Assembly: GCF_002776525.5 (NCBI RefSeq)
Contig: NC_045436.1
Coordinates: 13,112,703-13,176,702 of the forward strand
DNA: 64,000 nt
Direction: 5' to 3'
Origin: Piliocolobus tephrosceles
Taxonomy: Eukaryota; Chordata; Mammalia; Primates; Cercopithecidae
A model generated the notes under the pieces. It was given only the letters and a program-made list of their open reading frames with translations. It did no database searches and was not told the DNA's origin. This document shows, one piece after another, positions 21,523 to 32,659 of this stretch; positions within the stretch are counted from its first letter, which is position 1; every line of letters starts with the position of its first letter. The translations under genes were made by a program, and so were the position numbers.

Positions 21523-23336
21523 CTACTAGTTCTTAAAACTAGTTTATTGGGTGGGGACTTTATTTAAGAAAGACCTAATCAGTAGAAACTAACTCCTTTG
21601 TTGATTTCTACAGAGTCTACAGAGAAATACATGGTTCTTTTGTCTAGGAAGAATACAGTACAGCCAGACTTACTTATATAAGATTTTTCTTCTTTACCCT
21701 CTGTAAAGCTGCCTTGACTCTCAGATCAGCTTGTGTCCATCATCAAACATCTTTTATTCTTCTAAGCAGGAAGCAAGCAACTGTGCATTATTTTATCAAT
21801 CCGCTTCTCCCCCATTGTTCACTATATTTCAAATGAAGCACGATGAATACAGTCATCTTCCTAAAACACTATACTGATTATATTATTTACCTAAACATTT
21901 AATTTACAATCTTGAATTCTATATCAGAAGCAGAATCTTCCTTTTAGCTTACAAAGAACTCCACAAAAATCCCAGTAGCATTTTCTACCACTGTCTGGTT
22001 TTTCGTAAGTCTGAACTGGACCCTCCACTTTTCCCAAGTATTTCTTTTCTTTTCGTAACACTAACACTTTCCTGGTGCCATTAACCCTCTTGTGGTGCCT
22101 ATTCCGTTCCTTCTCAATCAATTGATATGTCATGTCATATTTCTCAAAAACTATTTTCACTTTAAACTAGATTATAAAAAGAATATAAATTCATTTTACA
22201 ATGTTCAGAAAATAAATAAATTTAGGACTAAAAATTTAAATTCACTTAATTCTATCATCAAGAGATAATCACTGTTAATATTTTGATGTAATATTGTCAT
22301 AGACTTTAAATTTGGGAGGTACTTTATAAATGATATATTCCATATAATGTCTCCTATGCTCTATTTTCATTAACCACTACATTATAGACATGTCAATAAA
22401 TATATATATATATATTTCACACCTAATTCCTTGAGTTCTCTGAAGCTATGTATCACTCACCTTTTTGTACCTTGCAACTCCAGACACATAGTGTGAGATG
22501 ACATCACATAGAACAATGTATAATCTGCAAAATATTGTGATTTTGCAGTTTTTGTCTATTTATAGCTATCAGAATAAACATATCCATTACGTTTAATGAC
22601 TTTTGTTGCATTTTATATAGCATTTTGTTTCATATAAGAAAAACAGATCGGTAAACATATACATAACCAAATAAATGTGTTTGATAATATACATTTATAT
22701 TGTCATATGCATAAATACTTAAATAAATATGTCTTAAAAGAAACTGAATCATAAAAGACTGTAAGAAGGAAGATGGTCCCAGAGGGAGATAACGTTCTCT
22801 AAAAGAAATGTGGATAATGTCTTTAAAATAATCCATATGACCAAAAGTGGAGAGGAAACATCAAAGGCATGATTTTGACTACAAGGGAAAATCTCTACAT
22901 GAGCACACATAAGTGTATGTCAAATGAACGTTCCCATGTTATAAAATGGCAGGGGAATCTTTCAGTCATGAAGCTGCATCTCTGGATTGGTGGTCTCTGG
23001 CCACCAGCTTAAGACATTGCCTATGATCTTTAAATGAGTATATACACAGCATGAACTAATCAGAAGCATCTAGTTTGTTCTTGTCACAAACTTCTTGGAA
23101 AGGAACAATTATGTACATGCATGATTAAATTGAGGCCTTTTTGCATGATAGAACTGTAGGATATTTAGCTCGATTGGGGAACAAAAATAACTTTTCCCTT
23201 GCAAAGCAATCATATAGGTGACAAACTAAGTAAGTATTTGCAAGGATGACCCCAGGATGTACCATAATTGAGCCTGGGGATAAATGCTATTTGCATAGCA
23301 GTCATGTTCATGATGAATAAAAAATGTCAATTTTAT
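21523..23336. other. Unassigned AT-rich DNA with a short TA repeat
   Basis: 1.8 kb without a recognised gene. A (TA) run lies at 22400-22417. A 78-codon minus-strand ORF at 21924-22160 (rich in Lys, Glu and Tyr) has no recognisable domain and is most likely chance. Confidence 0.4.
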
Positions 23337-23638
23337 TTCTTTTTCTTTCTTTTTTTGAGATGGAATTTCGCTTCTGTTGCCCAGGCTGGAGTGCAATGGC
23401 GCAATCTCAGCTCACCACAACCTCTGCCTCCAAGGTTCAAGTGATTCTCCTGCCTCAGCCTCCCAAGTAGCTGGAATTACAGGCATGTGCCATCATGCCT
23501 CGGTAATTTTGTATTTGTAATAGAGACAGGGTTTCTGCATGTTGGTCAGGCTAGTCTTGAACTCCCTACCTCAGGTGATCCGCCCACCTCAGTCTCCCAA
23601 AGTGCTGGGATTACAGGTGTGAGCCACGGAACCTGGCC
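23337..23638 (-). mobile_element. Alu (S-type), antisense
   Basis: Antisense Alu with a T/C-rich tail (TTTCTTTTTCTTTCTTTTTT) and the head ending GGAACCTGGCC. Target-site duplication not evident. Confidence 0.92.
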
Positions 23639-24469
23639 AAGAAAATAGCCACATATGCAGCAAAAGTAATAAAATTATTCCCAAAGTTGTAGTCTAGTAA
23701 CTAATACTATTTACATAGAAACTAACTTAAATGTTGTAATAGTTTTCCCAGTTATGGAAGCTATGATATAGATTCCACTAGAATCAGGAAAATCTATTAT
23801 TATATGGAATACTTTTTAAAATCATAGGTAAAGCACAAGGAAATTACTATGTACACTATAGTTTTATTCAGAATTGTTTTATTTTATATACTTTTGAGTA
23901 GATTTACTTCTTTTCTCAACCAAAATTTTTATTCAGAACCTAGCTTTTAAGAAATACGATGTTAGTATATATTTTGCTTTTCTAATGAAGGTATTCCAGA
24001 AATCTCTCAATGTACTTATATTTCATCAGCAGAAAACCATGCTAATTTTTTCCTTAAATTAGGGTTCCTTCAGTTTTATTTCCTAGGAAGTAGTTTCCTT
24101 TTTTTTCTCCCATTCATTGGCAAAAATGGTTTCCTTTGAAGATAACAAAGAACTATATTCCAGAAACTACACAATGTGTCACTTTTAAAGAGATTTTTCT
24201 GAAGCGATCAGAGTCTTCAGCAATCCCCTTGGACTTGTAAAACATTTTACAAGGATCTATTAAAACCTTGCATTTCCACAAGTCATTGAACCAAAGGCAT
24301 TTTAGGTCACTTCTGATAATGACATAGTCACAGGACAAGAACATGTCTTAGTTAACATTCAGTGAAACTAGGTTTTCCTAAAACCTCTTAAAATTATATA
24401 AGCTATCTAAAACTAAGTTTATAAATAACTTAATTATTTTGTATAGAATTTTATAATGTAACATGTTTG
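23639..24469. other. Unassigned AT-rich DNA
   Basis: No gene or repeat recognised. Confidence 0.4.
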
Positions 24470-24641
24470 CTTCAGAGAATCAGCAACACCTGATGAAAAT
24501 TTTCTCAAGAGATACCTAATCTGCTGACACCTTGATCTTGGATTTCTGGCCTCCACAATAGTGAGAAAACAAATTTCTGTTATTTAAGCCACCAGTCAGT
24601 GTTTTTTTTTGTTATGGCAGCCCCAGCAAACTAATACACTG
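24470..24641 (+). mobile_element. MLT1 LTR, 3' end fragment
   Basis: CTGACACCTTGATCTTGGAT, GTGAGAAAACAAATTTCTGT, TTTAAGCCACCAGTCAGTG and GGCAGCCCCAGCAAACTAAT are the diagnostic 3' end of MLT1 in sense. Confidence 0.88.
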
Positions 24642-24789
24642 TAGATTGTCTTTTGTATTTTCACTCTGTTGATTATATACTTTGATATGCAGACTACAAA
24701 AATAATTTCGCTATAAGTATGTAAGATGAACCTCTATTGTAGCACATTATTTGCAAATTCTACCACATTCATTATTTCTTTTGATTAAG

Positions 24790-24975
24790 AATTAGGTCTC
24801 CCCAGTCAGGCGTACTTTGTTTGGTTCCCAGTTTTGCCCTATATCGTCTATGTGATCTTGGGCAAGCTTCTTACCCAAAGCCTACAGTTCCCTATGTAAA
24901 AATGAGAACAATAATAATAATAATTTCTTCACATGACTATTGTGGGCATTAAAATCATCTGTGTGAGATTGGCGT
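24790..24975 (+). mobile_element. MIR SINE, sense
   Basis: TCTATGTGATCTTGGGCAAG (MIR core), AAAAATGAGAACAATAATAATA and the following CATGACTATTGTGGGCATTA in MIR order. The AAT run at 24908-24925 arises from the MIR ATAATAATA segment. Confidence 0.8.
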
Positions 24976-25905
24976 GAATTTCATCCCATTTATTCAGTAG
25001 TGCAAAAAATGAAACATTTTTTATAAATACTGTAATTTTTGTCTATAATGTGATTTTTTTCTCTCTTTTTAGGTAATGTATACCTGAAGAAAAAAATAAT
25101 GTTGGTCAACTATGGAAAAATTTTGTCATTTCAGACTTTAAATTTAACCAAGTAGCATCTTAGCCATGAGGAATTCACACATCATGGTGCAGAAAGAACA
25201 CCTGTTCTTGGATATCAACATCTGTTCCATATGGCCCTGTGTGAATTTCTGCACTTTCTGGTCCTTGGATGAGGTCAGCCAACCACACTGGCATTTGCTT
25301 AGATGTCTGCTTTTCTGGAATTCTCCAATTGCTAGTCAACACAATCTATATTTTCCTTGACTTGACTGTCAAAGATCTCAGATACATGGTTTCATATTTG
25401 GCCATCCCTAGTCTCGTGGGCTTGTAAGAAACACAGATGGTATTCAAGACTGCAGAGACTCAGTACATATCCTCAAGCCTTTTCTGCCTCAGCAAGTCAT
25501 GCTAGCGTCTCTACACTTCTGCTGCTACCACCGGCTGGCACACATCAGGAAAAGCCCACACCCTGCTTGTTCACTTTTCCAAGAAAGCAGAGTTCACAGC
25601 TTTGTTTAGATTATCTCAACTAAAGCTTAATCCAACCAATGGCTCTCTGGAGATGGGTCCAGGGCCATCCAGGGTCCTTGTACAGAGAACCTCACTGTAT
25701 TCTTCCCTCCGTAATTACTTGTCTTCTTCCCAGCCTGTGGAATTTTAGATACAAACTAGGTGGCTGGGAAGGAAAAAGCCCAGCTCTTATTATATATTCT
25801 CTGTTTATTGTTTAGACAGGGAAACTTGGCTCTTGCTATTCAATAGATAGATGTGAAAACTCAAAAAAGTTTTGTCTCAATGACATGGACTTAACCTTGA
25901 GGCTC
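24976..25905. other. Unassigned DNA, possibly an unrecognised old LTR
   Basis: 25160-25790 is less AT-rich than its surroundings. A 64-codon ORF at 25166-25360 has no known domain. No tails, TSDs or splice-bounded frames seen. Confidence 0.3.
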
Positions 25906-25918
25906 AAAAGTCTACTTT

Positions 25919-26459
25919 TTTTTTTTTTTTATTATACTTTAAGTTCTAGGGTACGTGTGCATAACGTGCAGGTTTGTTACATATGTATACATGTGCCATG
26001 TTGGTGTGCTGCANNNNNNNNNNNNNNNNNNNNNNNNNNNNNNNNNNNNNNNNNNNNNNNNNNNNNNNNNNNNNNNNNNNNNNNNNNNNNNNNNNNNNNN
26101 NNNNNNNNNNNNNNNNNNNNNNNNNNNNNNNNNNNNNNNNNNNNNNNNNNNNNNNNNNNNNNNNNNNNNNNNNNNNNNNNNNNNNNNNNNNNNNNNNNNN
26201 NNNNNNNNNNNNNNNNNNNNNNNNNNNNNNNNNNNNNNNNNNNNNNNNNNNNNNNNNNNNNNNNNNNNNNNNNNNNNNNNNNNNNNNNNNNNNNNNNNNN
26301 NNNNNNNNNNNNNNNNNNNNNNNNNNNNNNNNNNNNNNNNNNNNNNNNNNNNNNNNNNNNNNNNNNNNNNNNNNNNNNNNNNNNNNNNNNNNNNNNNNNN
26401 NNNNNNNNNNNNNTTACTGGTGTATAAGAATGCTTGTGATTTTTGCACATTAATTTTGT
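25919..26459 (-). mobile_element. L1 (L1PA-type), 5'-truncated, with assembly gap inside
   Basis: The left end is the antisense L1 3' end (poly-T, ATTATACTTTAAGTTCTAGG, then TGTGCCATGTTGGTGTGCTG). After 400 N the right end is antisense ORF2 (residues VQKSQAFLYTS just after the RT active site region). The flanking repeat AAAAGTCTACTTT (25906-25918) / AAAATTCTACTTT (26460-26472), one mismatch, is the target-site duplication and sets the element limits. Confidence 0.9.
26014..26413. other. Assembly gap, 400 N
   Basis: Exactly 400 N inside the L1 fragment. ORF2 position on one side and the 3' end on the other imply about 1.7 kb of L1 if undeleted, so the true gap is probably larger. Four or five long ORFs reported across it are artefacts of N translated as X. 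Confidence 0.95.
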
Positions 26460-26472
26460 AAAATTCTACTTT

Positions 26473-28054
26473 AAAACAACAGCAACAAGTATGCTCAGCA
26501 GCTTCCTTGTATTACGACTGTAAGAACTCTACCCCGAGGGCAGTAAGTATAAAACGTCTTGCCTCCACGCGTCCCTAAATTTGAGAAGTGGGTGGGGAAA
26601 AGACAGAGGGAGCTAGAAATGTTGGAAATGAAAAGCACAGTAAGTCATTATAATTTTATTTCTCCATGCATGTAAAATACTTGGAATAATGCCAACTATG
26701 TAATAAACACTGATTTATTTTAAATCTGTAGGAAATTAGTAGAGCATATATTATCAGGATTTTACAAGATAGCGAAATTGAAACATAAATAAAGGTTTAT
26801 TTAATCACTAACAGTCTCAGGCAAGTGGGAGAGGCATAACTAAAACATAGGCTCCCTGATAATTTTCTGTTTTCTTTCCAGGATACTGTGTGGCCTCAGG
26901 CATTTCGGTAAAACTAAGAGATACTAATTAGTCCTTCATGTGTGCCAAGGCAGCAGTTCACGTTTCTGTCTTTCTTTTAAATGAATAGTAAACAGATCTA
27001 AAATAAAGATACCATTTTTGATATTTTTTCCAGGTTATAAGACTTTCCCTAATACCATGTCAATTTAACAAATGGATTCTTCTGCTGTATAACATGGATA
27101 TTCCGTGAACGTACAAGAGCACAAAAGCTTTCAGTATTTAAGTAGGGTATAGAGAAGTAACATTTTGGGAATGTTTTGGACACATTTTGTACGTATTTCT
27201 ATATAAGTCCATATGTCTAATAAAGCTGGAATTGAAAGGAGTCTAACATTGTCAAGTGTGAATACGAGAAAGAGGGAAAGTGTGTGCTAATAAATGACCC
27301 CATATACAGCTCCAGGGCAAAGAAAAACATAATAAAAGAAGCAGTGTGATTTTAGCTGTTCCACCAGACAAACTTTATTTTGTTTGCTCTGTGAAATTTC
27401 CTTATATAATTTTTAAAGAGTCCAAGAAAAAATAGAGTAAGTGAGATGATACGTAGATTTTATACTGGTTCACACTGAGGTTTTTTTTAGAGCATAAAGG
27501 AATATGCAATTCAATTTGGGCAAAGTAGGTGGCAAAAAATGTCACTAACATTTTTGTTAGTGATTTTAAAAATGGAGAAATCATTTAGTGATAAATTTGT
27601 GCCAAAAAAAATCCAACTCATTTCTAGAATGAGTTTTTATTCTGTAAAAAAAAAAAAAAAAAAAAAAAAAAGGAAAAATCGTATTTAAGAAACCAAGTAT
27701 TTTCTTCTATGTTATATTTAGTAACCAATATCCCTGATTAACACAAGGATTTCATAGACATACGAATGTAAAACAATCATTTTATCTGTGATTACCTTAC
27801 AACTATACAATAATAAAAGACTTTCTGAGGTTGATGCATGCAAGCATCCCTGAGGAACTCTTGTCTTAACTCTTAAGAAAATAATGTGTCGTCACATGTC
27901 AGATATTCCATAACAGGTTGAGAAGACAGAAAATTAAATTTCATACATGGTGATCTAAAAGGAAAAACTTCAAATAAGCTTTGGAAACACACCGATGATT
28001 CAGTAGGAAATAAGTTTTAAGTCCCAATGGATTTACCAAACATGGAAGACACTA
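26473..28054. other. Unassigned AT-rich DNA with an A26 run
   Basis: No gene or repeat recognised over 1.6 kb. A pure run of 26 A lies at 27646-27671; the sequence before it does not look like a SINE, LINE or mRNA copy, so it is listed as a mononucleotide repeat. Confidence 0.4.
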
Positions 28055-28745
28055 TTTTGTTCTGTTCGTTTTGAGTGGCTTTTGCCCAATACTCATTATT
28101 TTATAACTATGGAATTGTTTGCTTGTTTGTGTTTTTTTATTGTTGAGTGTTGAGAATCCTTTATGTATTCTAGGTACTAGTCTTTCATCAGATATATGGT
28201 TTGCAGATATTTTCTTCCAGTCTGTAGCTTGTGTTTCAATCTTCACCTTTTGATCTTCTTTAATCCTTTCACAGTGCGTTTTCAATGAAGTACAATTTAT
28301 CAACATTTTTTATGGATTGTCCTTTTGGTGTTGAATTTAAGAATTCTTTGCCTAGCCCTACATCTCAAAAGTTTTATTTTTTTGTAAGCATTTCATAATT
28401 TTATATTTTACTTTTAAGTCTTTGATCCATGTTGAATTAATTTTTATATATAGTGTGATGATAAGAGATTCAATTTTTTGCTGATGAATAGCCAACTGAC
28501 CCAGAACCACTTCAACAAATTGCTTTTGTGCCTTTGTCAGAAATTAGTTGAGCATAGTTGTTTGGATATATTTCTGGGTTCTCTAGTCTGTTCCATTGAT
28601 TCATCTGTTATCCCTTTACCAGTACCACACAGTCTTGATGAGTATAACAACATACTATGCCATGAAATTGGGTAGAGTAATTCCATCCTATATACCGTTT
28701 GTGTCTTTTGATGTATTTAAAATGTTTTAGCCATTATTTTTTCAA
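28055..28745 (-). mobile_element. Old L1 (L1M-type), ORF2 3' region, antisense
   Basis: Antisense L1 ORF2: ATCAGATATATGGTTTGCAG, CTTTGATCCATGTTGAATTA, GTTCCATTGATTCATCTG and ACCAGTACCACACAGTCTTG in the standard order. Many indels and stops, so no coding capacity. Confidence 0.85.
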
Positions 28746-30400
28746 GTATTTTTCCAGTTCCCTGCTGTCCTTCTCCTACCCCTCCAGGACTCCGATGACA
28801 CCAATAGTAGATCTTTTGCTATAATCCCTCAGATCCTTTAGGCTCTTTATTTCTTTCCCAGTCTGATTTCTGCTTTCCAGATTGGGTAACTGCTTCATTC
28901 TAACTCCTGGTGAGATTTCACTTTTTGTATTATTAAGTTCTAAAATATCCATTTGGTTCTTCTTCATCTCTTCTATTTATTTGCAGAACAAATAGAAAGC
29001 TTCATCAAAAAATAGAAAATATTTGATGAGGATTTCTATTTTTTCATCTACTTAAGGTGTCTTCATAATTACACAGTGAAATATTTTTATGGCACCTGCT
29101 TTAAAATCCTTGTCATATAATTCAAACATCTCTGACATCTCAGTGTTGGTATCTGTAGGTTGACATTTTTTATTCAAATTGTAGTTTCACTGTTTCTTGG
29201 TATGACAAGTAAGGTTCATTAAAACCTGAACATTTAGGGTATGATGGTAGAAGACTTTTGATCTTATTTAAACTTATTTCAGCTGGTGTCCTCTGACGCC
29301 TCTTCAGCTGGGGAAATGAGGGATGCCACTTTGTTACAGATGGGCAGGGGTAGAAATCCAGGTACCCCCGTTGACTTCTGTTGACACCCAAGGTGGAGGG
29401 GCTACTTGGTAATCCTGGCTAGAGGTGAGGTTCTGTCTTCCCTTTGGCTCTCCTCTGATGCTGCCCTGGCTGGGAGGGGTAGGAATTTCTTTTTCAGTCT
29501 CTCTATTTGTTCTCCTTTGACACCATGAAGTGGCATCTCACCGCCTCTGGGCTGTGCTGAAAGTCTCACACTAGGCCTCCACTTTCACAACCACAGCAGG
29601 GGAGAGGGATAGGAAGAGGTGCCTCAGTACTGACAGATGGAGAGGTCCTGCATCTTCTCAAGGTCTCCACCGACACTGCCTCAGAGGGATGCTTCATGGC
29701 CACTCAGCAGGCATGAAAGTTCCAGCTCTCGTGGCCGGGCGCGGTGGCTCAAGCCTGTAATCCCAGCACTTTGGGAGGCCGAGACGGGCGGATCACGAGG
29801 TCAGGAGATCGAGACCATTCTGGCGAACACGGTGAAACCCCGTCTCTACTAAAAAATACAAAAAAACTAGCTGGGCGAGGTGGCGGGCGCCTGTAGTCCC
29901 AGCTACTCGGGAGGCTGAGGCAGGAGAATGGCGTAAACCCGGGAGGCGGAGTTTGCAGTGAGCTGAGATCCGGCCACTGCACTCCAGCCTGGGCGACAGA
30001 GCGAGACTCCATCTCAAAAAAAAGAAAGAAAGAAAGAAAGTTCCAGCTCTCTACCCAGGCTTCTCTGATCTCACACTGCCAGGTGGGTTGGGGAACCTCA
30101 TTACAGTGGTGAGAATGGCAGTCTAGGCTATCCATTCAGTCTTTCTTGTCATGGGTGGGAGTCGGGCCACAGTTTTTTCCATGTTATTTTGCTGGAGTAG
30201 AGGAGTTAGTGTCTAAAAGTGTTCTTACTAGGCTGCCCTTTTTCTGGTCTCTTAGCTAGAGACAGCAAACTTGGTTGGGGTTTCTGTTGTCTTTGCCTGT
30301 TGACCAGTCTGGGTTGCTGCTGCTTCATCTCCAGGTCCGGGATACATGAGGTGAAAGAAAACCCAAGGGACACACTGTTGTTTTATTCTTTCAGTTCTGA
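28746..30400 (-). mobile_element. Old L1/HAL1-like sequence, antisense, interrupted by AluY
   Basis: Motifs such as AGATCTTTTGCTATAATCCC, TCTAAAATATCCATTTGGTT, TTAAAATCCTTGTCATATAA and TGTTGGTATCTGTAGGTTGA are typical of antisense HAL1/old L1 ORF1-side sequence. The part right of about 29250 is GC-richer and its family is less sure. It is interrupted by the Alu at 29733-30036. The right limit is uncertain. Confidence 0.55.
29733..30036 (+). mobile_element. Young AluY of Old World monkey type, sense
   Basis: Near-perfect young Alu: GGCCGGGCGCGGTGGCTCAA, CTAGCTGGGCGAGGTGGCGG, GAATGGCGTAAACCCGGG, GATCCGGCCACTGCACTCC. Perfect 15-bp target-site duplication AAAGTTCCAGCTCTC at 29716-29730 and 30037-30051. 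High CpG content confirms youth. The changes CTCAAGCC, GGCGAGGTGG and ATCCGGCCAC separate it from human AluY. Confidence 0.95.
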
Positions 30401-31904
30401 GGTTCCGAGCCAGTCTTCCTTCTTTTCTCCACTTTTCAGAATTTGTTTTGTGTACATAATTAGCTTTTAGTTGTTCTCAGAGGGAGAAATTGGAAAATGT
30501 ATGTCTACTTCCCAAAAGTGAAGTCCTATGGTGTGATGTTTCAGATGGTACTCTCTCAAAGGCATAATGGAAAAATTCACTTTATTAGTGATTCTACAAC
30601 ACATTGTTGGTCCTAAATTGATACTACTATTGAAGAACTTTCAGGAGAAAATCCTTTTGGAAAACTGCAAAAGTAAATACTGTCAAATAGTATTCTTATG
30701 ATTAAAGGCATCGCATTTATAATAATCCCATATGTTAGTGTATTTCTAATTACCTAAAATTTACTTAAAGATCAGAACACTGTTGGCAGACTACTCCAAA
30801 ATGATCATTCTCTCTATCTTTTTCTGGGAAAGGAGAAAACCAAATGATATGAAGAATGCCTTTGCATTATCAACTTGAACTAAGTGACTTTTCCCACAGT
30901 TGGTTCAGTTGATGATTATCATTCCCATCTGATTATGTCAAGCTAGTTATCAAGGTGAAGGTCATCTAGAGGACTGTCCTAGGGGAGTAAAGATGCTGAG
31001 CAGTGCACTGAGTCGCACAAGGAAGTCCCAAACTTTCACTATGTCACCGCTCCTAGTAACTCTATGCATTCCTGAGGACAAAATAATTCTAATCTATCTC
31101 AGTTAGAAGGTGATTACATCACAAAGACAATAGATGTCGAAAACTGAACAAGAAGTGAATGTAAGAATTAAAACATTGTAAATAGTGAGAAGATTAGTCC
31201 ATTGTACAGGCTCTGCTATTTAGTATGAGAAATGTGAAAAGGCAGAATCTGTTTTAAAGTCATTTTTGTGCTATATTTACTTGAGGCCAAGATGCTGAAT
31301 GAAAAATAACTGAACAGTCAATTATGTGGTTGTTTGTAATTATCTCAGTTTTGAGTTTATATAAGCAATATTTTGAATTTAATGTCAATTTTGGTATGCA
31401 ATACCCTATACATAAAAATGCACTGACACATTAAGAGGAAACGAAGAATGAAGAGGAAAAGGGTAGTATTAAACCAGCTCAAATATTTTCTAAAACTGTG
31501 ACTTAGAGTCTAATTTGGGTGAGGACTGTATATGCTTTGGAATAGATAGTTTCAACAATGAACAGGCTTGTTCTCATGATTTTTCACCATCTGTTTGCAG
31601 TCACAAATCTTATGACATTTTCATATGAATTTATTGTGTCTTTTTTTTTCCATAGTTGTATATTTCAGAGTCACAAAAAGGGGTAATTTAAGGAAGACAT
31701 AGAGGATTTCTTCATTCTATATACAAAGCGGTAACAAAGAGTGATTTTTGATCATGTCAACATCCTACAAATCTAAACAAACATAAAGGTCCTCAATTTA
31801 TATAGCAACTCATTTAGAAGAGGTCCCACCTAATGACTCAATTAGCTTAATAAACAGCAACACCAAGTTTCTTTTAATATTTGCTCACTGTGAATTATTT
31901 CCCC
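30401..31904. other. Unassigned AT-rich DNA
   Basis: 1.5 kb without a recognised gene or repeat. Confidence 0.4.
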
Positions 31905-31927
31905 AAATGTTTGGATTGCCTAGAAAA

Positions 31928-32015
31928 TTATTACTTCCTGTGTGAAGCCTTTCCTGATATATTCCAATAAAGTTTACTGTCCTGTCTCCTACGCTCTCAT
32001 GATTCCTTACACAGA
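31928..32015 (+). mobile_element. L2-like fragment, sense
   Basis: CTTCCTGTGTGAAGCCTTTCCTGAT followed by pyrimidine-rich sequence resembles the L2 segment CATGAAGCCTTCCCTGA. Short and old. Confidence 0.5.
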
Positions 32016-32021
32016 TTTAGA

Positions 32022-32238
32022 CAAGTGGTTCTCAACCAGAGGTGATTTTTTGCTCTCCAAAGAACATTGGCAATGTCTGGAGACATTATTGGTTGGCACA
32101 ACTGAGACAGTGCTACTGAAAACCAGTGAGTAGAGGTCAGAGATTCTGTTAAATATTCTACAACTCACAGGATAGCCCCCACAACAGAGAGTTACTTAGC
32201 AAAAAAATGTTGATAGTAATCAGATGGAGAAACCCTAG
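32022..32238 (+). mobile_element. MER20-like element (hAT-Charlie DNA transposon)
   Basis: CAAGTGGTTCTCAACCAGAG at the left, TTGGCAATGTCTGGAGACAT in the body, AACTCACAGGATAGCCCCCAC, and GGAGAAACCCT at the right, matching MER20 in sense over its roughly 219-bp length. Non-autonomous, no coding capacity. Confidence 0.78.
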
Positions 32239-32403
32239 GACCCTGGTCTAGAATAAGTCACCTTGATGGCCATTCTTGACCTGGGATTTATGTCAAACCT
32301 GCCTTGCCTGCCCTGTATCAGAGAAGCCAGTGCATCTGCTCACCTCCTGACAACATCACCAGTCCAGAGGAATCTCAGGAACTCTGTTTCTCTGGATTTG
32401 AAA

Positions 32404-32655
32404 AGATGGGCGGATCACCTGAGGTCAGGAGTTTGAGACCAGCCTGACGAACAGGATGAAACCCTGTATCTACTAAAAATACAAAAATTAGCTGGGCATG
32501 GTAGTGGGTGCCTGTAATCTCAGCTACTCTGGAGTCTGAGGCAGGAGAATCTCTTGAGCCTGGGAGATGGAGGTTGCAGTGAGCCGAGATGGCACCACTG
32601 CATTCCAGCCTGGGTGATAGAGTGAGACTCCATCTCAAAATAAAGAAAAGAAAAA
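32404..32655 (+). mobile_element. 5'-truncated Alu, sense
   Basis: Starts at GATGGGCGGATCACCTGAGG, lacking about 50 bases of the Alu head, and ends in an A/G-rich tail. Target-site duplication is not clear. Confidence 0.88.
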
Positions 32656-32659
32656 AGAA

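Noticed and set aside
25885..26461. Five long ORFs of 157-180 codons
   Set aside because: They consist mostly of X translated from the 400-N gap.
27646..27671. A26 run as the tail of a processed pseudogene or SINE
   Set aside because: The upstream sequence resembles no SINE, LINE 3' end or mRNA, and no TSD was found.
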